DNA of 64,000 bases from Nitrospirota bacterium (lineage in GTDB: Bacteria > Nitrospirota > Nitrospiria > 2-01-FULL-66-17): the NCBI GenBank assembly GCA_040757335.1, contig JBFLXB010000001.1, positions 369,459 through 433,458 on the forward strand. The letters are read 5' to 3'. Numbering within the stretch: the first letter of the stretch is position 1; every line of letters begins with the position of its first letter. The notes beneath the pieces are model-generated. The model was given only the letters and a program-made list of their open reading frames with translations. It did no database searches and was not told the DNA's origin. A program made the translations under genes and the position numbers. Shown here piece after piece: positions 16,042 through 24,121 of the stretch.

Positions 16042-17514
16042 TCAGAACGCGCGCTTGCGTTTGTTCGCCGGCGGAATGCGCAACCACCCTCGGTATTTGG
16101 CGACGGTTCGGCGCGCGATGGCGATCTGCTCCGTCGACAACCGCTCGACGAGCTCGTGGTCGGTCAAGGGATGTCGAGGGTCTTCGCCCGCTACCAATAA
16201 CCTGATCCGCTCGCGCACCGTCACGGACGACAAGTCTTCCCCGGCGCCGTTGACGCGACTGATCCCGCTGTTGAAGAAAAACTTGAGCTCAAAGATGCCT
16301 TGCGGCGTATACATGTACTTGTTGGTCGTGACCCGGCTGATGGTGGACTCGTGCATGCCGATGTCTTCGGCGACCTGTTTGAGGATCAAGGGCTTGAGAT
16401 AGTTGATGCCCTTCTCCACAAAATCGTATTGGAACCTGACGATGCTGTCGGCCACCCGCACGATCGTGCGGTTCCGCTGCTCGATGCTCCGAATCAACCA
16501 CAACGCGGACCGCAGCTTGTCTTCCAAATACGTCTTGGTGGGATCCACCCCGGCGGTCTTGGCCTTGAGGAGGCGCCGGTAGTATTGGTTGATCCTCAGC
16601 CGCGGCAGGCCGTCGTCGTTCAGCAGCACGGCGTATTTCCCCTCGATCTTCACCACGAACACGTCCGGGATGATGTAGACGTTGTCCGTGGCTCCGAAGG
16701 GCCGTCCGGGTTTGGGTTCGAGATGTTCGATGACCTTGGCCGCCTGGAACACCTCTTCCGCCGGAACGTTCAGGGCCTTGGCGATCGTCGCGTACCGCTT
16801 CTTCTCGAGATCCGGCAGGTGCTGGGTGATGATTGACTCCACCAGGGACCCCTGCAGTCCGAGTTGGCGGATCTGGATCATCAGACACTCGCGGAGGTCG
16901 CGCGCTCCCACGCCCACCGGGTCGAACCCTTGGATGAACCCCAGGACTTGTTCGACCTTGGCCCGAGGACATTCCGCGATGCGGGCCAGCTCGTCGAGAT
17001 CGAGACGAAGGTATCCGTCGTCGTCGAGGTTGCCGATGATGACCTCGCCCACCTTCCGGTCATCTTCGGCGACATTGGACAAGCGCAGTTGCCACAACAG
17101 GTGTTCTTCCAGCGAAACGGGTTTGGTGAGGGTCTGTTCGTACGAAGGGAGCTCTTCGGACGACGCCTTCGCGTATTCCGATTCGCCCGACCGCCCGAAA
17201 TCGTCTTGATCGAAGTAGTTGTCCCAGTTGAACTCCAGTTTGTCGAGCGATCCCTCGGCCGCCTCCCCGGGTTCGATCGATTCCGCCTCGGCGTCCGTTG
17301 TCGCCTTCGGCGCCGGAACCTCGTCGCCGGTGGCCCCCTCGTCCTCCGAGGTTTCGGGGGAAACCTCTTCTTCCAGGACCGGGTTCTCCATGAGCTCACC
17401 GCTGATGGTTTGACTCAACTCCAGGCGCGAGAGCTGCAGCAAACGGATCGCCTGCTGCAACTGCGGGGTCATGATCAGCTTTTGCTGGAGCCGTAGCTCC
17501 AGGCGCGGCTTCAT
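16042..17514 (-). CDS. rpoN: RNA polymerase sigma-54 factor
   Basis: The protein is 490 aa. The glutamine-rich region I (MKPRLELRLQQKLIMTPQLQ) is followed by an acidic region II (residues about 60-140), the core-binding/HTH regions and the RpoN box ARRTVAKYR near the C-terminus, which reads the -24 element. It directs transcription from GG-N10-GC promoters with enhancer-binding ATPases; one strong candidate promoter lies at 24015-24030. ATG 17514 overlaps the lptB stop as ATGA. Confidence 0.98.
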   Translation of the reverse strand: MKPRLELRLQQKLIMTPQLQQAIRLLQLSRLELSQTISGELMENPVLEEEVSPETSEDEGATGDEVPAPKATTDAEAESIEPGEAAEGSLDKLEFNWDNYFDQDDFGRSGESEYAKASSEELPSYEQTLTKPVSLEEHLLWQLRLSNVAEDDRKVGEVIIGNLDDDGYLRLDLDELARIAECPRAKVEQVLGFIQGFDPVGVGARDLRECLMIQIRQLGLQGSLVESIITQHLPDLEKKRYATIAKALNVPAEEVFQAAKVIEHLEPKPGRPFGATDNVYIIPDVFVVKIEGKYAVLLNDDGLPRLRINQYYRRLLKAKTAGVDPTKTYLEDKLRSALWLIRSIEQRNRTIVRVADSIVRFQYDFVEKGINYLKPLILKQVAEDIGMHESTISRVTTNKYMYTPQGIFELKFFFNSGISRVNGAGEDLSSVTVRERIRLLVAGEDPRHPLTDHELVERLSTEQIAIARRTVAKYRGWLRIPPANKRKRAF

Positions 17515-18308
17515 GGAGTGGTCTCCTGCGATGCCGGTTGCCCCTGCCACGCAAAATGTTCGCCCAGATAGAGCGTTTTCACGATCGGGCTGTTGGCGAT
17601 GGCCATCGGCGTGCCCTCTTGCAAAATCTCACCTTGGTTAATGATATAGGCTCGCTGGGTAATGGCCAGCGTCTCCTGCACGTTGTGATCGGTGATGAGC
17701 ACGCCGATGCCGCGGGCGCGCAAATGGGCCACCACCTTTTGCACGTCGATCACCGCCAACGGATCGATCCCGGCGAAGGGTTCGTCCAACAGGATGAACT
17801 GGGGCGAGAGCACCAACGCGCGGGCGATCTCCAGCCGCCGCCGTTCGCCGCCGGAGAGCGTGTACGCCATTTGGCCAGCCAGGTGGGCCACGCCCAGTTC
17901 CTCCAGCAGTTGCCAGAGCCGTGCTTGTCGCTCTTCTTTCGAGAGCGGAAGGGTCTCCAGAATGGCCATCACGTTGTCGGCCACGCTGAGTTTGCGGAAC
18001 ACCGAGGCTTCCTGGGGCAGGTAGCTGATGCCCAGGCGCGCTCGACCGTGCATCGGCAACGACGTGATCGCGCGACCGTTGAGGAAGATCTCCCCCCGGT
18101 CGGGAGCCAGCAGCCCCACGATCATGTTGAAGACCGTGGTTTTTCCCGCGCCGTTGGGGCCCAGCAGCCCGACCACCTCGCCGGGCTTGATGTTCACCGT
18201 CACGCCCTTGACCACCCGGCGTCGGCGGAACGTCTTTTCCACGCCGACCGCCGCGAGCGCGCCGCCGGTTGTTGAATCCGACATGCCGTTGTTCGGCTTA
18301 CCCGCCAT
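17511..18308 (-). CDS. lptB: LPS export ABC transporter ATPase
   Basis: The 265-aa ABC ATPase has Walker A GPNGAGKTT, signature LSGGERRRLEIARAL, Walker B FILLDEPFAGIDP and the switch His in ITDHNVQE. The YLPQEASVFRKLSV stretch is typical of LptB. It powers LPS extraction with LptFG (not in this window) and delivers it to LptC/LptA. ATG 18308 overlaps lptA; a second Met eight codons in is an alternative. It sits in the lptC-lptA-lptB-rpoN order. Confidence 0.97.
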   Translation of the reverse strand: MAGKPNNGMSDSTTGGALAAVGVEKTFRRRRVVKGVTVNIKPGEVVGLLGPNGAGKTTVFNMIVGLLAPDRGEIFLNGRAITSLPMHGRARLGISYLPQEASVFRKLSVADNVMAILETLPLSKEERQARLWQLLEELGVAHLAGQMAYTLSGGERRRLEIARALVLSPQFILLDEPFAGIDPLAVIDVQKVVAHLRARGIGVLITDHNVQETLAITQRAYIINQGEILQEGTPMAIANSPIVKTLYLGEHFAWQGQPASQETTP

Positions 18309-18882
18309 CGGCTTGCGGCGTCGGTGGCGTGGCGGCGTCGCCCTGCGCCTCGGGATAAATGACCACGCGGCTCTCTTCCACGATGCTGCGCTGCTCTTTG
18401 AGCAGGATCGTGATCTTGGCCCCCTGGATCCTGACGCCTTCCTCCCAGGTCTCCGGATTTCCGGTCAGCACCACCGTCTCGTCGGCCCGCCGGTACACGG
18501 CGTGATCCGCGGTCGCGGTCTTCTTGCCTTGCACGACCTTGACCCGACCCTCCGCCTCGATCCGTTCGATGTTCTCCTCGGCCAAGAGATTCGGTCCCGC
18601 TCCTCCCGCAAACGGCGGCATGCTCTTCCCGGCATCGGCCGACCGCACGAGAATCACCTCGACGCGATCGGCGCTGAGATCCATATCGCCGTTGCTGATG
18701 GTCACGTCCTGATCGAATACCACCCGTTGTTCGAGATTCTTGACCGTCATGCTGCGGGAGGTGATGGACATGGGTTTGGGCGGCTGCTCCGGCGCGACCG
18801 CGGGTTCGCTCGCCGCAGCCCACGCGAGCCACGACAGCGCAACCGCCACCCCGCCCAACGCGGTCCACACGCTACGACACAT
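18298..18882 (-). CDS. lptA: LPS transport periplasmic protein LptA
   Basis: The 194-aa protein has a signal peptide (about residues 1-24, ending AWAAASE) and an OstA-like beta-jellyroll: PMSITSRSMTVKNLEQRVVF, GDMDLSADRVEVI, then ADHAVYRRADETVVLTGNPE. It forms the periplasmic bridge for LPS between LptC and LptD. ATG 18882 overlaps the lptC stop by 11 bp. A GTG four codons upstream is less likely. Confidence 0.9.
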   Translation of the reverse strand: MCRSVWTALGGVAVALSWLAWAAASEPAVAPEQPPKPMSITSRSMTVKNLEQRVVFDQDVTISNGDMDLSADRVEVILVRSADAGKSMPPFAGGAGPNLLAEENIERIEAEGRVKVVQGKKTATADHAVYRRADETVVLTGNPETWEEGVRIQGAKITILLKEQRSIVEESRVVIYPEAQGDAATPPTPQADGG

Positions 18883-19453
18883 CGGCTCGTACACCGTTGA
18901 GAATCGTCAGTTCCTGCGTTGCGGGCCGGATACGCACCCCGACGCCCTGGATGGCCAGACGCGGACCGTTCAACAACACCGCGTCGTCCGACACCAACTC
19001 GCCCCGCGACTGCACCCAATCCAGCCGGTCGGTTCGGAGCACGTACCCGCTGGGCAGCCGGACCACCGCGCCGCCGCGCTCGCCCGTGATGCGGAGATCG
19101 CGGCTGACGGTATCGAACAGCGCGGTCTCCCCTTCGAATTCCACGGTCGACCCGTCGTCCATCCGCACGGTGCCGCGCACGGTGTCGAGCAATGCATGAT
19201 GGTCGCGTTCAAACAACCGGGCCCGAACGGCCGAAACTTCCCACTCCTGCTCGCCGTCGCGGAGCGTGGACAACCGGAAACCCGTGAGGATGTGATCTCC
19301 CTCCACTCTGGACGGCGGAGCGGTTCTGGCTTTCCCCTGAATGCGCAATTCCGTTGCCAAGATGAAGCCCAGCACGGCCAGCGCCCCGACGATTCCCACC
19401 CAGAGCGGGAGGGTTCTCCATGCCATCCACCGAACAGCCATCCGTCTCGTCAT
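18872..19453 (-). CDS. lptC: LPS export protein LptC
   Basis: The 193-aa bitopic inner-membrane protein has one N-terminal transmembrane helix (about residues 15-34) and a periplasmic jellyroll with the LptC/YrbK pattern (ALFDTVSRDLRITGERGGAV, GYVLRTDRLDWVQSRGELV). It takes LPS from LptBFG and hands it to LptA. ATG 19453 is chosen; the GTG at 19471 would lie upstream of the predicted transcription start. First gene of lptC-lptA-lptB-rpoN-hpf-rapZ-ubiX. Confidence 0.9.
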   Translation of the reverse strand: MTRRMAVRWMAWRTLPLWVGIVGALAVLGFILATELRIQGKARTAPPSRVEGDHILTGFRLSTLRDGEQEWEVSAVRARLFERDHHALLDTVRGTVRMDDGSTVEFEGETALFDTVSRDLRITGERGGAVVRLPSGYVLRTDRLDWVQSRGELVSDDAVLLNGPRLAIQGVGVRIRPATQELTILNGVRADVS

Positions 19454-19471
19454 TCCGGGCGCGCGGACCAC

Positions 19472-19480
19472 ACTATATCA
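19472..19480 (-). promoter_or_regulatory. Candidate extended -10 promoter for lptC-rpoN operon
   Basis: On the minus strand TGATATAGT is an extended -10 (TGN plus TATAGT, 5 of 6). No good -35 is seen. The start of transcription would fall about 10-12 bp before the lptC ATG. Confidence 0.4.
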
Positions 19481-19557
19481 CAAATACCGGTGTCGGACCG
19501 TGGCCGGGACCGTTCCTGTGGCCGCACGCGCCCGCGCAGAGCGGCTCGACGCCTCGC

Positions 19558-20478
19558 TCACGACGATGCCGCGCTTCTCAGATACGCGATCAACTCTTCG
19601 CACCCCGCCCCGGTCCGACCCGACACGATCCACGGCGCCCGGTCGTCGCGGAAGGGATCCGCAGCCCGATCGGCCTGGGTCCAGACCGGAATGACCCTCG
19701 CGGCTCGCGCCGCGCCATGGGCCGCCAACAGCCGCGCGACCTGGGACGCCCGCCGCGCGGCCTCGGGGTGGGACGCGTCGATCACGTGAAGCACGAGATC
19801 CGCCTCGCGCCATTCCGTCTGCGCCTCGGCGGGGACGCTCCACGATCCTCGCTCCGGATTCCACACAAGGCCCGGGGTATCAGTCACCAGCACCGAACGA
19901 CTCCCCGGCGCGCCGCGCAGCCGCCTGGTGATCACGACCGGCTGGCCTGGATCCGGGCAGGCCGGCCAGGAGGCGGCTGCGGGCCGGGGGGCGCGGGTCA
20001 GCGCGCCGAACAACATGGATTTCCCCGCACGTGCGCACCCGACCAGCACCACGGTACGCGTGCCGCGAACCCGCCGGGCTCGTCGGTGCAACGTCCGGGT
20101 CCGCGAGATGGCCTGAGCCGTCACGCCGGACGGCGCCCACACCGAACGATCCACCACCGGGCGATCCAACAGGCCTTCGAGCTTGGTCCGCTGCGCGCGC
20201 GTGGGTGTCCCGTCCAGCACCACCGCCTCGACCCCGCCCAGGTCGCACAAGGCCCGAAGTTGCAGCGCCTTGCCCCGTCCGAGATACGTGGCCGCAGCAG
20301 GAGCCCGACGGCGTTGCCACACCCGATACACCACTACGCGCCCCGCCGCGGTCAACGCCTCTTCAAGCCCGTCGAACGCCGCGTCGATCGCCCACGGGTG
20401 CTCATCGGGCCGACGGAGGCGCACCAGAGCCACGCGATGAGCGCAAAACAGCAGGTCCGTGAACAGTCGAGTGGGCAT
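19558..20478 (-). CDS. HflX-like GTPase, shortened and with altered G motifs
   Basis: The protein is 306 aa from ATG 20478 (GGGGG upstream; the TTG at 20523 would sit at the predicted transcription start). The first ~115 residues match the HflX N-domain (ATYLGRGKALQLRALCDL, then VEAVVLDGTPTRAQRTKLEG and a VVDRS turn). A GTPase domain follows with P-loop GCARAGKS (147-154) and DTPG (200-203). The helical linker normally between these domains is missing, and the G4 NKxD is TQAD (267-270), so guanine specificity is doubtful. HflX rescues and dissociates ribosomes; here that role is uncertain. Confidence 0.8.
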   Translation of the reverse strand: MPTRLFTDLLFCAHRVALVRLRRPDEHPWAIDAAFDGLEEALTAAGRVVVYRVWQRRRAPAAATYLGRGKALQLRALCDLGGVEAVVLDGTPTRAQRTKLEGLLDRPVVDRSVWAPSGVTAQAISRTRTLHRRARRVRGTRTVVLVGCARAGKSMLFGALTRAPRPAAASWPACPDPGQPVVITRRLRGAPGSRSVLVTDTPGLVWNPERGSWSVPAEAQTEWREADLVLHVIDASHPEAARRASQVARLLAAHGAARAARVIPVWTQADRAADPFRDDRAPWIVSGRTGAGCEELIAYLRSAASS

Positions 20479-20534
20479 CACCCCCAAGTTGCCGGCAGGT
20501 CTCCCGTCCTTCCGCTCGGCCAAAGGCCGGAGCC

Positions 20535-20563
20535 ATCCTACCTGCGCGGCCCGGCGCGGTCAA
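20535..20563 (-). promoter_or_regulatory. Sigma-70-type promoter for the HflX-like gene
   Basis: On the minus strand, TTGACC (20563-20558) and TAGGAT (20540-20535) are separated by 17 bp. It is divergent from the promoter at 20594-20623. Confidence 0.5.
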
Positions 20564-20593
20564 TGCATTCGGCTTGCAGAGCCGTCCGGTGCC

Positions 20594-20623
20594 TTGACAC
20601 GCCGGAAGGGGATGGGCTATGTT
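20594..20623 (+). promoter_or_regulatory. Sigma-70-type promoter for the 20731 gene
   Basis: TTGACA (20594-20599) and TATGTT (20618-20623) are separated by 18 bp, about 108 bp upstream of the start codon. Confidence 0.55.
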
Positions 20624-20730
20624 AGGCTGTCTTGAGGACGGCCGCCGGCTGTCCTCCGCCCGGACCGCCCCGCCAAGCGGGTCAGGCCCTGGCTCCTCGA
20701 CAATCGCGTGTCCGAGCCGGAAGGAGTTCG

Positions 20731-21315
20731 ATGATTCGTATAATCGGTTTGAGGCAGTGGGCGGCGTTCGCGGTGTTCGCGATCAGCCTCGGTCTTCCGT
20801 CCGCGGCAGGCGCGCAGGATGCCGCGCCCGCGGCCGCGGAACACGTCTTCGCGGCCAAGTTCGACGAGGTCTGGTCCGCGGCGCAGACGTTCTTGAAGAC
20901 CCGTCCGCTGCCGATCCCCATCGGTAGCGCGGAAAAGGATCCCGAGGCGGCCAAAGACGCTCCCAAGGGTGTGATCGCCACACTGCCCCATCGCTATTTC
21001 AAGATCTCCTCCGCCACCTTTCCCCCGCGCCAGCAGGACTACCGGGACACCTACACCGTAACCGTGACCGGCCTGCCCAAGGGTCCGCCACCCCCCAACC
21101 CGCCGGTTCCCGGCGTGGCTCCGCTTCCTCCCGACAAGCCGGTAGACCTGACCAAGGTCAGAGTCGAGCGAAAGTTCGAGAGGTTCGACAAGAAGGCCAA
21201 GGGCTGGGTGGACGGCGATCCGTCGAAAGAACACGCGGGAGTCAGTGCGGCGGATTTGTTTCAGGGTATTCAGTATCAGTTGACGCCGCCGCCTCCGCCT
21301 CCCGCCGAAGAGTAA
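20731..21315 (+). CDS. Periplasmic proline-rich hypothetical protein
   Basis: The protein is 194 aa. ATG 20731 follows AAGGAG. A Sec signal peptide (cleavage after AGA-AGAQ, about residue 27) leads into a domain with FAAKFDEVWSAAQTFLKTRP, resembling lipoproteins in which a VW-A-L helix precedes a beta domain, and then Pro-rich segments (PPPPNPPVPGVAPLPPDKP and a PPPPPPAEE tail). The function is unknown. It is convergent with the TPR gene, with repeat R3 between them. Confidence 0.75.
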   Translation: MIRIIGLRQWAAFAVFAISLGLPSAAGAQDAAPAAAEHVFAAKFDEVWSAAQTFLKTRPLPIPIGSAEKDPEAAKDAPKGVIATLPHRYFKISSATFPPRQQDYRDTYTVTVTGLPKGPPPPNPPVPGVAPLPPDKPVDLTKVRVERKFERFDKKAKGWVDGDPSKEHAGVSAADLFQGIQYQLTPPPPPPAEE

Positions 21316-21321
21316 CCCGTA

Positions 21322-21561
21322 GAGCCCGCTGAGAAGTGGCCATCTGCGGCGTTGCTTCGCCATCCGCAGGGAGGGAGATTTCCAGTTGCTCCTCCGGAGC
21401 AATGCGGATTGTCGCTGCGCGTCCGCTCCTCACGTCTTGGTAGGGGCGTATTGCAATACGCCCCTACGGCTGCGGTGCTCGCTCCGCCTTGCGACCCACC
21501 TTCAAAAATCGCAATCTCGGAAGTCCCGAAGGGGGCATCTGATCCGCTTCTGAGCGGGCTC
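21322..21561. repeat. Inverted-repeat element R3 (240 bp)
   Basis: The ends GAGCCCGCTGAGAAG and CTTCTGAGCGGGCTC pair with one mismatch. It contains the R-family core, an extra block beginning CTTCGCCATCCGCAGGGAGG shared with R4, and the 28-bp palindrome shared with R2, making it the largest composite. It lies between two convergent genes. Confidence 0.9.
21441..21468. repeat. 28-bp perfect palindrome inside R3
   Basis: Identical to the palindrome at 12094-12121: GTAGGGGCGTATTG plus its exact reverse complement. Confidence 0.9.
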
Positions 21562-21586
21562 GCTTGTCCGTAACCGGGACAAGCGT

Positions 21587-21988
21587 TTAAGGTTCCTGTC
21601 GGTTGGCGTCTCGGCAATTGGTTGAGACGTAGGCGCTGGCGTGGTCGACTTTGGTCGGTTCGACGGGATGTTCGACGGCGAGGCGGAGGTAGTGGCGGTA
21701 CGCGGCGCAGGCCTCGCGCGTGCGACCGATCTTTTCCGACGCCCATCCGGTCATGAAGACGGGTGTATACATCAAGGGCTTTCCCGAGATGGCGTAGTCA
21801 TCGGCCACCTGGGCGGCGCGTGCAAACGCCGCGATCGCGTCTTCGAACCGGGCCTCCGACATCGCGATCATCCCCTCTCGATTCAGGGCATAGGCGCGGT
21901 CTTCGTCGCTCGGGTCTGCCGCCGACGCCACCGCGGCCCACGCCAGTGCCGCCGCGATGACGACTCCCCGACCGAGTCGTCCGGTCAC
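21587..21988 (-). CDS. Small secreted TPR-like protein
   Basis: The protein is 133 aa. GTG 21988 overlaps the purU stop as GTGA and places a signal peptide (VVIAAALAWAAVASAA) at the N-terminus; the longer frame would bury it. The mature part has a tetratricopeptide-like pair of helices (AYALNREGMIAMSEARFEDAI and further), then MTGWASEKIGRTREACAAYR. A periplasmic protein-interaction role is inferred. It is translationally coupled to purU for no evident functional reason. Confidence 0.75.
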   Translation of the reverse strand: MTGRLGRGVVIAAALAWAAVASAADPSDEDRAYALNREGMIAMSEARFEDAIAAFARAAQVADDYAISGKPLMYTPVFMTGWASEKIGRTREACAAYRHYLRLAVEHPVEPTKVDHASAYVSTNCRDANRQEP

Positions 21989-22839
21989 GCGAACACGACC
22001 GTGCGGTTGCCCCACACCAGCACGCGATCCTCTAGGTGCCATCGAACAGCCCGCGACAACACGGCTTTCTCGATGTCTTTCCCCTTCCGGATCAAATCAG
22101 CCACTCCGTCGCGATGACTGACGCGGACGATGTCCTGCTCGATAATCGGGCCTTCGTCGAGTCCTTCGGTCACGTAGTGCGCAGTGGCGCCGATGATCTT
22201 GACCCCGCGTTTGGCCGCCTGCTCGTAGGGACGCCCACCGACGAACGCCGGCAGGAAGCTGTGGTGGATGTTGATGATGCGTGACGGGTACGCCGAGACA
22301 AAGGTCGGGGTGAGAATCTGCATGTATCTGGCGAGGATGATGAGGTCCGCCTGGCCGTCAAGACACGCGAGGATCTCCCGTTCCTGTTCGTGTTTGGTGT
22401 CGGGGGTGACGGGAAAGACCGCGAACGGCAACCCAAACGGTTCAACGATCGAGGCAAGGTCGGGGTGGTTGCTCACCACCGCGGTGATGGTCATGGGAAG
22501 CTCGCCGGTCTTCCAGCGCCAGAGCAGATCCACCATGCAGTGCTCGAGGCGTGAGACGAAAATCGCGACCCGCTTCTGCTCCTCGGCGAATCTGACGATG
22601 ATCTGCATGCCGAACTCGTGCGTGAGCCGGTCCACCGTGGCGGCCAGCGCGGCGCGGTCGGCCGGATCCGGCAGCGTGAATTCCACCCGCATGAAGAACA
22701 ACCCGCCCGCGGGATCGGTCGTGTGCTGATCCGACTGCGTGATGTTGCCGCCCAGCTTGAAGATCGCCTGCGCGATCGCGGCCACGATTCCGGGCCGATC
22801 AGGGCAAGACACCAGCAGGCGGGCAACGGCCATCCTCAT
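21985..22839 (-). CDS. purU: Formyltetrahydrofolate deformylase
   Basis: The 284-aa protein hydrolyses 10-formyl-THF to formate and THF, supplying formate to PurT and balancing one-carbon units. It has an N-terminal ACT domain (LLVSCPDRPGIVAAIAQAIF, HTTDPAGGLFFMRVEF) and a C-terminal formyl-transferase-like domain with INIHHSFLPAFVGGRPYEQA and the catalytic-region GLDEGPIIEQD. Length is normal. It is divergent from the NorQ-like ATPase gene. Confidence 0.96.
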   Translation of the reverse strand: MRMAVARLLVSCPDRPGIVAAIAQAIFKLGGNITQSDQHTTDPAGGLFFMRVEFTLPDPADRAALAATVDRLTHEFGMQIIVRFAEEQKRVAIFVSRLEHCMVDLLWRWKTGELPMTITAVVSNHPDLASIVEPFGLPFAVFPVTPDTKHEQEREILACLDGQADLIILARYMQILTPTFVSAYPSRIINIHHSFLPAFVGGRPYEQAAKRGVKIIGATAHYVTEGLDEGPIIEQDIVRVSHRDGVADLIRKGKDIEKAVLSRAVRWHLEDRVLVWGNRTVVFA

Positions 22840-22869
22840 CTCTCCTCGGAATACGAGAAACGCTCGGTC

Positions 22870-22898
22870 ATTATAAGAGACCCGTCACGTCCCGCCAA
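22870..22898 (-). promoter_or_regulatory. Sigma-70-type promoter for purU
   Basis: On the minus strand, TTGGCG (22898-22893) and a perfect TATAAT (22875-22870) are separated by 17 bp, about 30 bp upstream of the purU start. Confidence 0.6.
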
Positions 22899-22905
22899 GT
22901 AGGCG

Positions 22906-22934
22906 TTGCGCCCCCTCTTCCGACCCGTTACAAT
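22906..22934 (+). promoter_or_regulatory. Sigma-70-type promoter for the NorQ-like gene, with structured leader
   Basis: TTGCGC (22906-22911), a 17-bp spacer and TACAAT (22929-22934). Downstream the leader runs GTGCATCGCG...TTGCACATGGCGAAGC to about 22994, echoing the nadK leader at 30756-30880. Confidence 0.5.
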
Positions 22935-23023
22935 GTGCATCGCGCCGCAGGCACAAGCCAGTGTGCTCGGTCCCTTGCACATGGCGAAGCCATGCCGCCA
23001 CTGATCACGGAGCCAGGCCAGGG

Positions 23024-23839
23024 ATGACGGGACCTTCGATCGAACAGTATCTTATCGCCAAAGAGCCGTATTACGTGCCGGTTCGAGATGAAGTGCGGCT
23101 GTTTGACCTCGCGGCGCGCACGCACACGCCCGTGATGCTCAAGGGCCCCACCGGCTGCGGCAAGACCCGGTTCGTGGAACACATGGCGTATCGCCTCCAA
23201 CGGCCGCTCGTCACCGTGGCGTGTCACGAGGACCTCACGGCCTCGGACTTGGTCGGCCGCTATCTCTTGAAGGGCGAAGAGACTCTCTGGGTCGACGGGC
23301 CGCTCTCACTGGCGGTCCGGCACGGCGCGATCTGTTATCTCGACGAGGTGGTCGAAGCCCGCAAGGACACCACCGTGGTCATCCACCCTCTGTGCGATAC
23401 GCGACGCATCCTCCCGATCGAGAAGACGGGGGAAGTCGTTCGCGCTCACGACGATTTTCAATTGGTGATATCTTACAACCCCGGCTACCAAAGTCTCCTG
23501 AAGGAATTAAAGCCCAGCACGAAACAGCGGTTTTTAGCGCTCGAATTTGATTATCCTCCCGCCGAGACCGAGCGCCACATCGTGCAACACGAGGCCGGCG
23601 TGGGGGAAGCCACCGCCACCGCGCTCGTGAAGCTTGCCGAGAAAATCCGGAACCTCAAACACCACGGGCTGGACGAAGGCGTGAGCACCCGCCTGCTCGT
23701 GTACGCGGGCACGCTGATTCGCGACGGCGTCGAGCCCGCCACCGCGTGCCAAGTCGCCATCGCCCAACCACTCACCGACGACCGGGACATGCAGCGGGCG
23801 ATTCTGGAACTGGCATCCACCATTCTCGTCTCGTCGTAG
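23024..23839 (+). CDS. MoxR-type AAA+ ATPase, CbbQ/NirQ/NorQ family
   Basis: The 271-aa protein has Walker A GPTGCGKT (41-48), Walker B ICYLDE (about 103-108), sensor-type [10 protein letters not shown] and the C-terminal lid typical of CbbQ/NorQ ([15 protein letters not shown]). Family members act with a VWA partner (CbbO/NorD) to activate or insert metal cofactors into enzymes such as Rubisco or nitric oxide reductase. The partner here is the 945-aa protein at 27871, three genes downstream. ATG 23024 follows a GGAG-containing region. The target enzyme is not identifiable from this window. Confidence 0.93.
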   Translation: MTGPSIEQYLIAKEPYYVPVRDEVRLFDLAARTHTPVMLKGPTGCGKTRFVEHMAYRLQRPLVTVACHEDLTASDLVGRYLLKGEETLWVDGPLSLAVRHGAICYLDEVVEARKDTTVVIHPLCDTRRILPIEKTGEVVRAHDDFQLVISYNPGYQSLLKELKPSTKQRFLALEFDYPPAETERHIVQHEAGVGEATATALVKLAEKIRNLKHHGLDEGVSTRLLVYAGTLIRDGVEPATACQVAIAQPLTDDRDMQRAILELASTILVSS

Positions 23840-24121
23840 ACACACCACAACCACCCAAACGCGAGCGCGGACTTCTTAGAAAGTCCAGCCCGAGGGTGGT
23901 CTTTACAGCGACAAGTTTTCTCAATTCTCCTCACATGAGGATGATGTCCCCATTGATTTGGTCCGGCTTTGCCTTTTGGGGGGTCGAACTCATGTCAGAT
24001 ATTTGCAATCTTAGCGGCACAGAAATTGCTCTAATTTCAATGGCAATTGCAGATCTGAGAGCACGGACTCGATCTCAGCCAATCGATCCGGAACGCTCTC
24101 CCAGGAGGGGTTGCAGCGCTC
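23840..24121. other. AT-richer intergenic region with hairpin and sigma-54 promoter
   Basis: No gene is seen. A 6-bp-stem hairpin GGACTT...AAGTCC (23869-23886) lies just after the ATPase gene, and a sigma-54 promoter candidate at 24015-24030. Base composition from about 23900 to 24060 is visibly lower in GC than the flanks. Confidence 0.6.
24015..24030 (+). promoter_or_regulatory. Candidate sigma-54 promoter
   Basis: CGGCAC-AGAAA-TTGCT has GG (24016-24017) and GC (24028-24029) exactly 10 bp apart. It matches the TGGCAC-N5-TTGC consensus except for one base. Transcription would start near 24041, about 80 bp before the secreted-protein gene at 24122. rpoN is encoded in this window (16042-17514). 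Confidence 0.6.
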
